From assembly GCA_038380795.1 (NCBI GenBank), contig CM076261.1, positions 97,610,418 to 97,674,417 on the forward strand: 64,000 bases of DNA, read 5' to 3'. Under the pieces are notes generated by a model, which had not been told where the DNA came from, did not search any database, and saw only the letters and a list, made by a program, of their open reading frames with translations. Position 1 is the stretch's first letter. The number at the start of each line of letters is the position of its first letter. Positions 1 through 13,379 of the stretch are shown piece by piece. Origin of the DNA: Pyrocephalus nanus. Lineage: Eukaryota; Chordata; Aves; Passeriformes; Tyrannidae. Both the position numbers and the translations under genes were made by a program.

Positions 1-43
1 CTCGGCGCGCAGTAAGCGGACCCCTCGCAGCTCGGCCGGGCCG
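1..43 (+). other. GRINA: Probable GRINA non-coding exon 1 (5' end cut by window)
   Basis: The window opens in GC-rich sequence that runs into a good splice donor (CCG|GTGAGC, GT at 44-45). The only convincing acceptor before the GRINA start codon is the CAG ending at 2156. This arrangement fits a non-coding first exon joined to the coding exon at 2157. The true transcription start is probably upstream of the window. Other first exons inside the CpG island cannot be excluded without transcript data. Confidence 0.45.
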
Positions 44-404
44 GTGAGCGGGGGGCGTGGGGGGTCCCGGGGCTCCGACGGGGGGGGCGGGCGGTGGGAG
101 GGGGCGCGGAGACCCCGGCGCCGCCCCCGAGCACGGGTCTCCCCTGCCACCCCGCGCTGCCGCATTACGCAGCGCACGGGTTCCGTGCGGGGGGCGGTGG
201 GGGGGATGGCGGGTGTAACAGGAGGGGGGAGCGGGGCCGAGGGGGACCCCACGGGCACGGGCACAGGGGAGGGGTCCCCTGGGAGCCCCTCCGCGGCAGC
301 GCTCGGGGATTAGGCTCGCTGCTGCCGTAAATAGGCCGTGCTAGGGCTTTACCGACCGTCAGAGCAAAGCGGCTTACGGGGCTCCGGGAGAACCGGCGGG
401 GGGG

Positions 405-960
405 CGGGCGGAGGCACCCCCGCAACCCGTGATGCGGGAGCACCTGCACCCCCGCTCGCCTCCACCGCCCGCAGCCCGTGCTGCGGGCACCCCCGCAACC
501 CCTCCTGCGGGCACCCCTGCACCTCTAGAACCCCTCAGACCCCGTGCTGCGGGCACCACTGCACCTCCCGCGTCCCCGGCACCCCTTGCAATCCGTGATG
601 CGGCCACCCTTGCACGCCGTGCCCCCTGCACACCGTGCCCCTCGCGTTCCCGCAATCTGTGATGTAAACACTCCCTGCACCCACGGTACCCTGTAGTGCG
701 GGCCCCCGCACCCTGTGCCTCCCCCAACACGAGCTGTGGACACCCCTGTACCCCCCCCAGCACCGCATGCAGCGTGCTCCCCATAGTGCCTGAACCCCAT
801 GCCCCCCGGGGTACCCTCCCCAACACGGTGCGCCTCCTGCCCCCTGCTCAGGGTGCCCCCCATGCCACGCACATCAAGTGCCTCCCGTACAACCCCCGCC
901 TCACGGGGGAGCCCCCCATGCCCCCTACACACCGTGCCCCTCCAGGGGAGCCGCCCAGGC
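405..960. repeat. Degenerate C-rich tandem repeat in GRINA intron 1
   Basis: Repeated variants of a short C-rich phrase (GTGCTGCGGGCACCCCTGCA and relatives) recur every 25-40 bases, decaying towards 960. This is a diverged minisatellite. It creates spurious Pro/Thr-rich reading frames. Confidence 0.5.
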
Positions 961-1084
961 TCCCTCTGCCCCCCTGCACTTTGTCCCCGGTGCCGCCCCC
1001 GCGGTGCCGCAGGGCCGAGCCCCCCCCGTTCCCCGCCGCCCGCCCGGGGCGCGGGGCCGTCACGCGGCGGCTGCGGTTGGCGCT

Positions 1085-1225
1085 GCCCGTTGGTCGGGCC
1101 CGGGGCCTGCGGCACCGCACGGCCCCGCACCGGCCCCGCGACAGCAGCGGCACCGCACTGGTACCGCGCGGGCCCGGTACCGCCGACTGCCAGGCCGCGG
1201 CACCGCATCGGTACCGCACCGGCGA
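1085..1225. repeat. GGTACCGCA-type short repeat in GRINA intron 1
   Basis: The words GGTACCGC, GGCACCGC and CCGGTACCG recur many times in about 140 bases. This is a short, GC-rich, partly palindromic repeat with no coding signal. Confidence 0.45.
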
Positions 1226-1764
1226 GTGCGCGGTCCCTGCCTAGGGCGCAGCCGCCGCTCCCGCACTGCCCGGTTTTGTAACTGGGCCCCGGGAGCGGGG
1301 GCGGCCCCGGGGCTGCGGCGTAGCCCCCGCCCGGCCCCGATGAATGTGGGGCTGGGGCGAGGGCTGGCCGGACCCCACGGCTCCCGATGCTGGCTTGCGG
1401 GGGGGGGCAGTGGGGCAGCGCCGGGGCTCCCCCGCACCGCTTCCGGCAACCGCGGCAGACCCCGGCCCCGCACAACGGCCCCTTCGCCATGGCCGGGCCC
1501 CCCAACCCCGCACACCGACATGGCGGGCCATGCCTGGGCCCCCGAATCCCGCACACCGGCCCCGCACATCACCCCTCCCCGTCTGAGGGTGTGTTGTCAT
1601 GGCAACGGCCCCGCCGCCATCTTGTGCGGGCCCGGGGTGGAGGGGGGCGGGATGTGACCCCCCCATCCCGGGGCATTGCTGGGGACAGGGACTCCCACAT
1701 TGTGGCGCTGAACTGGCTGGGGACCCCCAGGGCTGCCTGAAGGGCGAGCTGAGGGGTTGGGGGT

Positions 1765-2110
1765 GCGGGGGGGGTGTGATTGGGAAAGGGGGTGACAGCC
1801 ATGTGGGGGTGATGTGGAGGGGGTAATGGCCTTTGGGGGTGACAGCCATGAGGGGCTTATGGCCGTGGGTGTGATGAGGAGGGGGGTGGTGGCTATGGCG
1901 GGGCAATGCCATGGGGGTGGTGATGCGGAGGAGGGTGATAGCTGTGGGGGTTTGATGTCTGTTGGGAAGTGATGGGGAGAGGGGTGATGACTGTGAGGAG
2001 GGGGTGATGGCTGGGGAGGGTGATGGGGGTGGGGGATGATGGCTTTGGGAAAGTGATAGCCGTAGTGGGGTGATGACTGTGGGGGCTGAGGAGGAGGACA
2101 GTGACAGCCA
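1765..2110. repeat. GTGATGG/GGGGGT minisatellite at end of GRINA intron 1
   Basis: Irregular tandem copies of a 15-35 base G-rich phrase containing GGGGGTGAT and GACAGCCAT or ATGGCT run up to the acceptor region of GRINA exon 2. They are purely repetitive. Confidence 0.55.
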
Positions 2111-2135
2111 CAGGGGCTAACGACTCCGACTCTGA

Positions 2136-5002
<2,867 letters not shown>

Positions 5003-5655
5003 CTTCCCCCGGCCCCTGCTGCCCCGTGCAGCCCCCCGGGTTTGAGCCCCCCCTCCTTGTAGCCGGTTTTGTTGCTGTTCTCATTGTGCCCCCCCCGGTG
5101 GTTCTGCGTGGCCCCGGTTCCTGCCCCACGGGGCTCACTGGGACAGGGGTTGTCACCACACCCCGCCCCAGTTCCCCCCTCCCCCTGCTGTGAATACGAT
5201 TCTTCCCCTCCCCCCGTTGCGTTGAACGTGGACTGGAAGCACTTTGAAGCCCCCTCCGTCCTGTCCTGCCCCCCTGCCACACTGCTCCCCCTCCTCGTGC
5301 CCCATCACCCCTACGGCCGCGCAGGCAGGGGCAGCGCCAGCGCCAGCAGCTCTCCAGACCCCCCTTGAGCCACTGTCCCTGCCTGTCCCCACCCCCAGGC
5401 CCCTAAACCACACCCCTGCCTGTGGCACCTCCAGGTCCCTCCTGAGCCGCTATCCTTGTCTGTCCCCACCCCCAAACCTGCTCAAGCCACTGTCCCTGCC
5501 TGTCCCCAGATGCCACCAGCCACCATCCCTGCCTGTCCCTACCCCCAGGAACCGCAGTCCCTGCCCGTGGCACCCCCAGACCCCCCTGTCCCCTCCCCAC
5601 GTGGCTGAGGCCCTGTCCTGGTCCTGCTGTTAATAAACCATTTTGTTCATCTCCC
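5003..5655 (+). other. GRINA: GRINA 3' UTR with polyadenylation signal
   Basis: Pyrimidine-rich 3' UTR. The canonical AATAAA at 5632-5637 is followed by a T-rich stretch. Cleavage is expected near 5650-5660. Between about 5365 and 5600 the UTR contains a C-rich tandem repeat whose units share CCACTGTCCCTGCCTGTCCC. Confidence 0.85.
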
Positions 5656-5904
5656 ATGGCTCCGGCTCTGGCCCGTGCTTTAGGGGGCCCCTCTGGGGAT
5701 GGGCTGCCCCAATGTCACCTATCTCTTGGTGTCCCCATGTCCCAGTGTCCCCAGTACAATCCAGCTGGGGGTCAGGCCCTGGCGACACGGGGGTTGAAGT
5801 TGTTGGGGGGACTCAGCCTGAGGACAAGGAGTGAGGTGGGGAGCAGGGCAGGACCCCAGAGGGACGGGAGGGGGCAGCCAGGTGGGGTTGGGCACTGTTC
5901 CCAG

Positions 5905-6172
5905 GTAACATGTGACAGGACAAGAGGAAACAGCCTCAAGTTGTGCCAGGGAAGGTGTAGGTTTGATACTGGGAAAATTCCTCCTGAGACAGGCTGTCCA
6001 GCCTGGCACAGGCTGCCCGGAGTAGGGCTGGAGTCGTCATCCCTGGGGAGATTTAACACCCATGTGGATGTGGCACTTGAGTCATGGGTTGTGGTGGCCT
6101 TGGCAGTGCTGGGGAGCGGTTGGACTCAGTGGGCTCAGAGGCTTCTCCAACCCAAATGATTCCATGATGTCC
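5905..6172 (+). mobile_element. CR1 LINE 3' fragment
   Basis: It carries the order typical of CR1 3' ends: a GACAGGACAAGAGG-like phrase, a CTGGCACAGGCTGCCC-like phrase, GGTTGGACTC, and the terminal CAACCCAAATGATTCCATGA. 5656-5905 shows no other feature. Confidence 0.8.
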
Positions 6173-6690
6173 AGTCCATCCCGGCACACCTGGCATGCTT
6201 CTTGGCAGCTGCCAGCCCTCGCCAATGCTTCCGTCTCTCCGTGTTCTCCCAAACACCCTGAGAAACATTCCCTGCTCTTCCTTTGCTGCTCCCAGGGCTT
6301 CTCATCCCTCAGTTTCTCAGTCGGAGCTCCTGTGATGAATGAGAGTTTTAAAGTGGCCCAAACCCTCGGCAACGACACTGACAGAAGGAAGTTTTGTATA
6401 AAAGACAAAATCAACCCAAAAATTATCTACGTGGAATGAGGGGGTTGAAGGATAAGGATAGGAAAGAGTAAGGATACAAAGGAATAAGGGAGACCCTCCC
6501 ATTAAGGGTCAGAGGAAATTCCCTTGCTAAACTGGGCCCTGGACTCGAATGACATTTTGGGCCTAAAGATTTCACAGTACTTCAGCTTAACAGCACTGAA
6601 CCAACAGCTTGAGTTAAACCATTTAACAAGGGATTCATACAGAATTTCCTGTAGCACAACAGCAACTCATGTAGGGGCCTGACTTAGGAA
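6173..6690. other. Intergenic stretch, nothing recognised
   Basis: AT-richer unique sequence between a CR1 end and the large inverted repeat. It has no coding signal, RNA motif or repeat that I recognise. Confidence 0.5.
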
Positions 6691-7400
6691 TCGAAAGGAC
6701 TTAAGAATCTGAGAGCAATATTTCTGGGACATTTGCTGTAGCACATTCACACTCGCACACATGCAGAGCTAAAGACACTGTACAAGGTGTGTACAGGTGT
6801 GTGTACAGGTGTGTGTACAGGTGCACATACAGGTGTATGTACAGCACATGTACAAGGTATATTTATACCGGTGAAAAATCCCCCTTGAGCTCAGGGAAGG
6901 GCTCACATTGGTGCCTTTGCGTCTTCTCAAGGGGTGAAAGGCTGAGCCTCGAGGAGTGGGGGATCAGCCCAGGCTCCTGCCTTGGTCCTCCCAGTGCAGC
7001 AAACGGGAGTGTTCGCTGGCTCTGAGAGGCTCTGCTCCGAGGGAGATGCTGGGCACTGAGGTCCAGAAGAGCTCCAGGGGTCTCCCTCAGGATGGCTGTT
7101 TACAGGCTCACAAGAGAGAGGGACTTTATCGTTGTGATTTTCCATCCTGGCCACAATTCGGGTCAGGAACTTTCTTTCAAAGTTCAATAACGAAAATGTT
7201 GTTGCACTTGGGTTGTTCTGCAGGCAGCAAAAATCAGTTCCCAAGGCTGTTTGTTAAAGCAGGAGCTCATTATCCAGCACGAGTTCCTGGGAACAGACAG
7301 TGTTCCTGATAAGCTCGAGAGAAGCTCGGCACAGGTGCTGTTTGTCAAGGTCTGATGAGCATTTCTGAGATCACAGAACAGCCCAAGAGGGGTGGGGGGA
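6690..7400 (+). repeat. Left arm of large imperfect inverted repeat
   Basis: Read in reverse complement, this arm matches 8560-9975 block by block. The region with TTTGCTGTAGCACATT (about 6731) matches GTGCTACAGCAAATGTCCC near 9920. The GTACAGGTGT repeats (6785-6860) match the ACACCTGTAC repeats (9730-9870). The GAAAAATCCCCCTTGAGCTC stretch (about 6872) matches 9690-9720. The CTGTTTACAGG and GTTCAATAACGAAAAT blocks match 8720-8825. The arm has no long reading frame, and I do not recognise it as a known transposon. Confidence 0.75.
6785..6862. repeat. GTACAGGTGT short tandem repeat
   Basis: Repeated GTGTGTACAG and GTGCACATACAG units. The inverted counterpart lies at 9730-9870. Confidence 0.7.
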
Positions 7401-7819
7401 TAAAGCCCTGCAGCTTCATGTCCCACAGCTCCCAGGGCTCCATCTCTGGCCGTTCCTCTCCTGGACTCCCCAGGTCCCTTTCTCTCACCTGCTCCTGATT
7501 CGCAGAGCAGTCGCTGGCTCCAGTGCCTGTTCCCAGGGAACAGAGCTGCCCTTGGCAGCTTCCTCTCTCTTCTGCCCTCAGAATTCCATCCCACTGCATC
7601 AGTTGTTTATTTTTGTAAATCCCTCCCCAGCACCTGTCACACTACTGCTGTCCCTGTGCCATCCCTGAGGCCACGTGTGTGACTGACACAGTGATCCCCA
7701 AGGCTGAGGCCGGAGCCACTGGAGCCACCTGGGTGCTCCATGAGGGGTGTTGGTGCCAGGATGGGAGCGGGGCAGGGACTGAGCCACTCCCACCATGAGA
7801 CATTCCCACCTGGAGCACT

Positions 7820-8235
7820 GGACCCCTACCACAAAAAAATGTGCGTCCAGAGGAGGCCACAAAGATGCTCTGAGAGTTTGAGCCTCTCTTCTCTGGAAAC
7901 AGGCTGGGAAAATTGGAGGTGTTCCATCTGGAGAAACCTCTGGGGAGAACTTAAAACCCCTTTCAGTGCCTAAAGGGGACTCAAGAGAGCTGAGGAGAGA
8001 CTTTGAACAAGGGCCTGGAGTGCCAGGACAAGGGGAAATCGCTTCCCACTGCCAGAGGACAGGGTTAGATGGGATATTGAGAAGAAATCCTTCCCTGGGA
8101 GGGTGGGCAGGCCCTGGCACAGGTTGCCCAGAGCAGCTGCGGCTGTCCCTGGATCCCCGGCAGTGTCCCAGGCCAGGTTGGACGGGGCTTGGAGCTCCCT
8201 GGGCTGGTGGGAGGTGTCCCTGCCCATGGCGGGGC
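7820..8235 (+). mobile_element. CR1 LINE 3' fragment in the loop of the inverted repeat
   Basis: Phrases CCAGAGGAGGCCACAAAGAT, TGGAGTGCCAGGACAAGGGG, CTGGCACAGGTTGCCCAGAG and GGCCAGGTTGGACGGGGCTT occur in the CR1 order. The tail is lost where CpG-rich DNA begins at about 8,240. Confidence 0.85.
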
Positions 8236-8239
8236 TGGG

Positions 8240-8470
8240 CCCGGCTGTGCTTTCCTGTGCCTCTCCCCCAGGCCAGGCCGTGCCCGGACCCCCCCGGTGC
8301 CGGGATGGGGCGGACGCTCCGCAGCGGGATCAGCCCGCGCTGCCTCCTCGACCCTCGCAGCTGCAGCCGCGGGAGGCGCGGCCGCCGCGTCGCTGCTTTT
8401 CCCGCACAATTCCCGCCCCGCAACTCCACGGGAGCCACGGGGACGTGCGGGGCACAGGGGAAAACTCCCC
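8240..8470. other. Short CpG-rich patch without an assigned gene
   Basis: Sudden rise in CpG density between a CR1 fragment and the right arm of the inverted repeat. It could be a remnant promoter or simply GC-rich DNA. No start codon, splice context or conserved protein is visible. Confidence 0.4.
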
Positions 8471-9047
8471 CGGTTGGACAGAAAAAGGGTTTCCTTAGCG
8501 AAAGACGAGTTTGCCCAGAGAGAAACGTGTGGCGGTGCCTCCCTCCGTCCCTCCCCCTCGGGCCACTCCCTGAGCTCCCAAATGCTCGTCAGGCCTTGAC
8601 GAGCAGCGCCTGTGCCGAGCTGCTCTCGAGCTTATCAGGATCCCGTGCTGGAGAACGAGCTCCTGCTTTAACGAACAGCCTTGGGAAGTGATTTTTGCTG
8701 CCTGAAAAACAACAATATTTTCGTTATTGAGCTGTGAAAGAAAGTTCCTGACCTGACTTGTGGCCGGAGTGGAAAATGACAACAAATAAAGTCTGCTCTC
8801 TTGTGACCCTGTAAACAGCCATCCTGAGGGAGACCCTTGAAGCTCTTCTGGACCTCTGCGGGCTCTGCTCAGCATCTTCCTCGGAGCGGGGCCTCTCAGA
8901 GACCCTCAGAGCACTCCTGAACCTCCAGAGGCTGTGCCCAGCCCAGCAGCTCCCTCAGATCGGGGCCTCTCAGAGCCAGCGAACGATCCCATTTGCTGCA
9001 CTGGAAGGACCAAGGCAGGAGCCTGAGCTGATCCCCTGCTCAGAATC

Positions 9048-9245
9048 ACAGAATATGCTGAGCTGGAAGGGACCCCACAGGCACCATCGAGTCCAACCCG
9101 TGGCCCTGCACGAGACCCTCCCCAAGGGTCACACCAAGTGCCTGAGATGAGAGATCATCCAAACACTTCTTGAGCTTGTGCTGTGACCAGTGCCCTGGGG
9201 AGCCTGTTCGCCTTCTCCAGCTCACTTTCCCCTATCACATCACCC
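9048..9245 (-). mobile_element. CR1 LINE fragment
   Basis: Opens with AATCACAGAATATGCTGAGC and continues with GGAAGGGACCCCACAGGCACC and GAGTCCAACC, the reverse complement of a CR1 3' end. Confidence 0.75.
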
Positions 9246-9289
9246 ACACCTGGGGACTAAGACAAACAGGGTGAATTTTTAGTACTTTT

Positions 9290-9640
9290 CCTCGCAGCTT
9301 CCGTCTGCAGGCAGCAGCTCCCCGGCCATCGGCTGCCCCTCCTCCTACCGCTCCTGCTGCCGACCGGCACCGGCCGTGAGAGAGAAGCCGGGGAATCATC
9401 CGCTAATCTCCCCGGGATGGAAAACTCCGTCGGGCGAGATAGGAGTGAGGGAGGGCGCTGGGGCCGAGCGGCCACTCCCGCTGGGCCGCTCCCCTCAGCG
9501 TCTGGCAGTGTGAGGCGACGAGGCTCTGGTTGCCTTTCCCGAGGTGCTTCCATTTATTCTCGTCCATGTTCTCCACTTCCATGCCCGGCCCGGGCCGTGC
9601 CGATGGAGCAGCCGCCGGTACGGCCGCCTCACACAGCCCT
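9290..9640. other. Second CpG-rich patch without an assigned gene
   Basis: GC- and CpG-rich sequence inserted into the right arm. Short frames cross it, but none has recognisable protein similarity. It could be a relic promoter. Confidence 0.35.
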
Positions 9641-9729
9641 CGAGGCTCAGCCCTTCGCCCCTTGGGAAGATGCAAAGGCACTGACGGGAGTCCTTCCCGA
9701 AGCTCAGGGGGATTTTTCACAGGTATCAA

Positions 9730-9872
9730 CCTGCACACACCTGTGCATACACTGTACACACACCTCTACATACACCTGTACGTACACTGTACATACACCT
9801 GCACACACCTGTACATACACTGTACATACAGCTCTATATACCCTGCACACACACCTGTACACACACCTGGAC
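9730..9872. repeat. ACACCTGTACATACACTGTA short tandem repeat
   Basis: Alternating ACACCTGTACA and TACACTGTACA units, inverted relative to 6785-6862. The array is longer here than in the left arm. Confidence 0.75.
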
Positions 9873-9975
9873 ATTCCTTGGAGAAACTCTTTAGCTCTCT
9901 CTGCACACAAGAGTGAAGTGCTACAGCAAATGTCCCAGGGATGTTGCTCTCAGGTTCTTGAATCATTTGGATTAA

Positions 9976-11295
9976 TGACTTCCTAAGAAAGTCAGGCTGG
10001 GTTGATTTTGAGTTTAGACTGATTGATTATAGATTTTCTTCTGCTTTTTCTCTGTGTACTTTGACCATCCAGTGAGTAGCAGAATGACCTTTGCCAATGA
10101 ACCTGGTCATGCTTTCGCTTTTGTTTCAAACCTGCTTTTGATGATGCATCTGCCAGTGGTTCTGTAAGTCCCCTCAGAACTCTCATTCACCACAAAACGT
10201 TAAATTGTGACATATGAACCATTAAATCACTTGTGGCAATACCAGCAGTTCCTGGCTGGGAATCCATGACTACACTGGTGAACTGAAATATTTTTGTAAA
10301 TTGTCCCTTTTACCACTTTTGGGGGCTTAAAATTTTTGCTGATAAGGAAATCCTTGAGGTATTATATAGCTGAAATGATTCAGCGACGTTCCCATGAGTT
10401 GTAGGTACAGCTGATGATGGACCTCAGCAGGCGAGGGAGCTCCATGGGGAAGCAAGCAATAGCAGGAGGAAAATACTTCAAGTTTGCCTCATTTACTTCA
10501 GATTTTAAAATTCGTCCAGGTTTTTTTGTGAAGCACAAGAAGGATTCCCTAGTTGTGCTGCTGGGCTTTAGTTCTTCATTGCAATCAGGGTAATGGAAGC
10601 TGTGGCCGAAGGAGTTACAGAATCATCCCATCTGCGGTGTTTAAATATTTTAAATTACTGGGATTTAAATATTATAAATTACTGGAAGTTTTTGTCAGCT
10701 GTCCTGGCCTGGTTTGCACTGGAAAGTATTTGTCAGAGGCGTCATTTCAGTGAAGGAATTTCAAACAAAACACAGCTCTGGGGTTTTTCATCACAGGACA
10801 TGAAACAGTCCAATCTGATGCTGAAATAGGGGATCTGAGACAAAAGGAGAGAATAATGGCTAATCCCAGATTTCTTTTCCTGAGGCCAAAAGTCATTCCA
10901 TTCTAGCAGCTTGGGTAGGACTCCGTCATTTCTGGGAAATGCTCATAAGCCTAGGACTTTACTTCTGTCACACAAAGTCTTCTGAAGAAAAGAATTCCTG
11001 CCTGAAGGTTGGCTTCCTCTTGTAGTCAGTTTTTGGGAGAGCAGTGGAAAAGCAAGATCCCTTCGCTTCAACAGAAATACCCAGCACCGTGGAGAGCAAA
11101 CAAGGCTGTATAGGGAGAATTTGGTGGGTTTCAGTAAAGCTTTGTATCTGTCTCTCCCGGGATCCTTCTGGACCAGCTGTGCAGCCCACATCTGGCTGAG
11201 CACATCATGGGGTGGGTGAGCAATTGGCTCACGGGTTGGACAAAGGCTGGCAGGGAATAGGGAGACATCAGGCTGGCACTGGTCACTAGTGGGGT
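9976..11295. other. Intergenic stretch, nothing recognised
   Basis: AT-richer sequence with only short open frames on both strands. No gene, RNA or repeat family is recognised. Confidence 0.5.
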
Positions 11296-11299
11296 TCCA

Positions 11300-11520
11300 T
11301 GGCTCCATCTTAGGCACAGAGGTCTTCAACACCTTCATACGTGACAGTTTACTGTCCCCCCCAGTGCCCAGAGGAGCCACTGCCACTTCTGGCCCCAGGA
11401 ACAGGCAGGAACCCCCCAGTAAACCCCCTCTGCTCCCGCCTGGGTGTGGTGGCTCTGAACAAAAACAGCAGTAAAACTGAAAGGTTGCACAAGGAAAGTG
11501 AAAACCGAAAGATTTATTCT
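11300..11520 (-). promoter_or_regulatory. Orphan copy of the ART upstream region, with ISRE-like site
   Basis: Read on the minus strand, about 220 bases align with the region upstream of ART-A (13,370-13,575). Shared blocks include TACTGGGGGGTTCCTGCC against TGCTGGGGGGTTCCTGCC, CCTGGGGCCAGA, and GGGGACAGTAAA against GGAGACAGTAAA, plus the CTTGTGCAAC(C)TTTC element. Similarity stops before the TATA box and no ART exon follows. On the + strand, 11494-11510 reads GAAAGTGAAAACCGAAA, a strong match to the interferon-stimulated response element pattern (GAAANNGAAA, tripled). It may be a relic of a third ART gene, or a repeat that also seeded the ART promoters. Confidence 0.55.
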
Positions 11521-11524
11521 GCAA

Positions 11525-12125
11525 GTCCATTTAGCAGAAGATGTCCACCCCCTTCCCAGAAAGTGGGGCTCCAGCACGTGGAGCCATTGCTCCAGAAAGC
11601 AAAGATTGTAAATAATGAATTCCTATTCAAATAATCTCATTCCTTCTCCTTTTCTGAGCTTCTGTGAGCGCAGGTCCTACAGCCTGGGATGTCCCTGGGG
11701 TCACTTGGGGTCAGTTGTCCTGGCTGTGCCCTCGCCCAGCCCTCCTGATGGGGGTTGGGTTGTTGGGGACACAGCACTGGTGCGGTGCCAGCCCTGCTCA
11801 GCAGCACCAAGGCACAGGTGTGTTAGTGGCACCTTTCCAGGCCCCACTGCAGAGCCCAGGGCTGTGGGGACTGCCAGGGGAGCAGGAATTGCAGCTCAGC
11901 CACACCAAACACACCGGGGTGAGGGGAGGTCCCGGCGTGGGGCCAAGGAGGGACAGACGGATGGGACAGAGCCCGGGTAGGGCTGGGGCTGGATCTGGGT
12001 GTCCCCCAGGCACTCACCCTGTCCCCAGGCTCAGCCTCACGGCCTGGGTGAGTTTAAGGCAGCAGAATCCTTTGAAGGTCTCGACAGTTATTGATTAACT
12101 TGAATTTAGGCTCTGCAGAGGGATC
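11525..12125. other. Intergenic stretch, nothing recognised
   Basis: Unique sequence without a supported gene. Only chance frames are present. Confidence 0.45.
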
Positions 12126-12127
12126 AG

Positions 12128-12405
12128 GACAGGGCCAGGATTGATGGGCCCAGGACCCCAACAGTGCCCATCCCCCAGTGCTGGCACTGCTGGGGCACCT
12201 CCAGTCCTGGGGGCAGCTTTGGGGTCCCCAGGTACAGGACATTGAGGGGCTGGAGTGTGTCCAGGGAAGGGAACAGAGCTGGGGAAGGGTCTGGAGCACC
12301 AGGAGTGGCAGAGGGAGCTGGTGGAGCTCAGCCTGGAGAAAAGGAGGCTCAGGGGGAACTTTCTTGCTCTCTGCAACTCCCTGACAGAAGGGTGGAGCAT
12401 GGGGG
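12128..12405 (+). mobile_element. CR1 LINE fragment
   Basis: Contains GGGGCTGGAGTGTGTCCAGG, GGGAACAGAGCTGGGGAAGG, TGGAGAAAAGGAGGCTCAGG and CTGCAACTCCCTGACAGAAG in the CR1 order. Confidence 0.88.
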
Positions 12406-12424
12406 GGTCAGGCATGCACAGATG

Positions 12425-13345
12425 TAGCTGCTAAGCCACTCTCCAGGGTATTTGAAAAGTCCTGGCAGTCAGGGGAAGTCCCAGGTGACTGGAAAAAGGG
12501 AAGCACATGACCCATCTTTAAAAAGGGAAGAAAGGATGGCCATGGGAACTCCTGCCCCATCAGCATTAGCTCTGGGCCTGGGAAGGTCACAGAACAAATC
12601 CTTCCAGAGGCTCTGCTAAGGAACATGGAGGACAGTGAGGTGACCGGGGACACCCAGCATGGCTTCACCAAGGGCAAGTCCTGCATGACCAACCCAGTGG
12701 CCTTCTAGGATGGGGTGACTCCCATCAGTGGGCAAGGGAAGGGCTACAGGTGTCATGGATCAGGACTTCTGTAAAACCTTTGCCACAGTGCCCCACAACA
12801 GCCTGCTCTCCAAACTGCAGAGTGATGAATTCCACGCCAAGAGGGACTGTTGGGTGGATTAGGAATTGGTTGGATGGTCCCATCCAGGGAGCTCAGGATC
12901 CCGATGGACATCAGTGACCAGTGGTGCCCCTCAGGGGTCTGTACTGGGACCAGTGTGATTTAATGTCTTCACTAATGACACAGGCGGAGGAGTCGAAGGC
13001 ACCCTCGGCAGGTCTGCTGGTGACACCGATCTGAGAGTGCAGGTGACGCTCCTGAAGGATGGGGCTGTCCAGAGGCACCTGGACAAGCTCGAGAAGTGGC
13101 CCACAGGGATCCCATGAGGTTCAACAAGTCCAAGTGCTGGTGCTGCACATGGGTCAGGGCAACCCCTGGGATCAGTCCAGGCTGGGGATGAACAGATGGA
13201 GCAGCCCTGGGAGAAGGACTTGGAGGTGCTGCTGGGTGGGAAGCTGGACATGCCCCATCCCAGACCCAGCCCGTGTACTGGGCTTATCCCCCAGCGAGGG
13301 CAGCAGGGCTGGGGAGGCTTCTGCCCCTCTACTCTGCCCCGCCAG
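12425..13345 (+). mobile_element. CR1 LINE fragment with decayed reverse-transcriptase region
   Basis: Contains the CR1 ORF2 landmarks GGCTTCACCAAGGGCAAGTC, GACTTCTGTAAAACCTTTGC, CAGTGCCCCACAACAGCC, GGGGTCTGTACTGGGACCAG (the start of the FADD-like region follows) and GAGGTTCAACAAGTCCAAGT. Stop codons and frame changes break the frame, so it is inactive. It lies downstream of a more 3' CR1 fragment, so the two are separate insertions. Confidence 0.9.
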
Positions 13346-13379
13346 ACATCGCCTGTGGATGGGAAGTAGAAAATAAAAT

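Larger units (their letters stand above)
1..1660. promoter_or_regulatory. CpG island over GRINA promoter and start of intron 1
   Basis: Very high G+C and dense CpG from base 1 to about 1,660, as expected for a housekeeping promoter. Several long reading frames cross it on both strands, but their composition (Pro, Arg, Gly, Ala) is that of chance frames in GC-rich DNA. I see no gene other than GRINA exon 1 here. Confidence 0.6.
8560..9975 (-). repeat. Right arm of large imperfect inverted repeat (interrupted)
   Basis: Reverse-complement partner of 6690-7400. It is interrupted between about 9050 and 9640 by a minus-strand CR1 piece and a CpG-rich patch. It also contains a small internal duplication: two copies of a CGGGGCCTCTCAGAG block, near 8890 and 8960. 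The loop between the arms is about 1.2 kb. Confidence 0.7.

Noticed and set aside
44..1912. Several frames of 80-340 codons on both strands in the first 1.9 kb
   Set aside because: They are Pro/Arg/Gly/Ala-rich frames in a CpG island and C-rich repeats. Their strands and frames conflict, and none has a recognisable domain.
7599..8438. 279-codon minus-strand frame
   Set aside because: It runs through a CR1 fragment and a CpG-rich patch. No protein family is visible.
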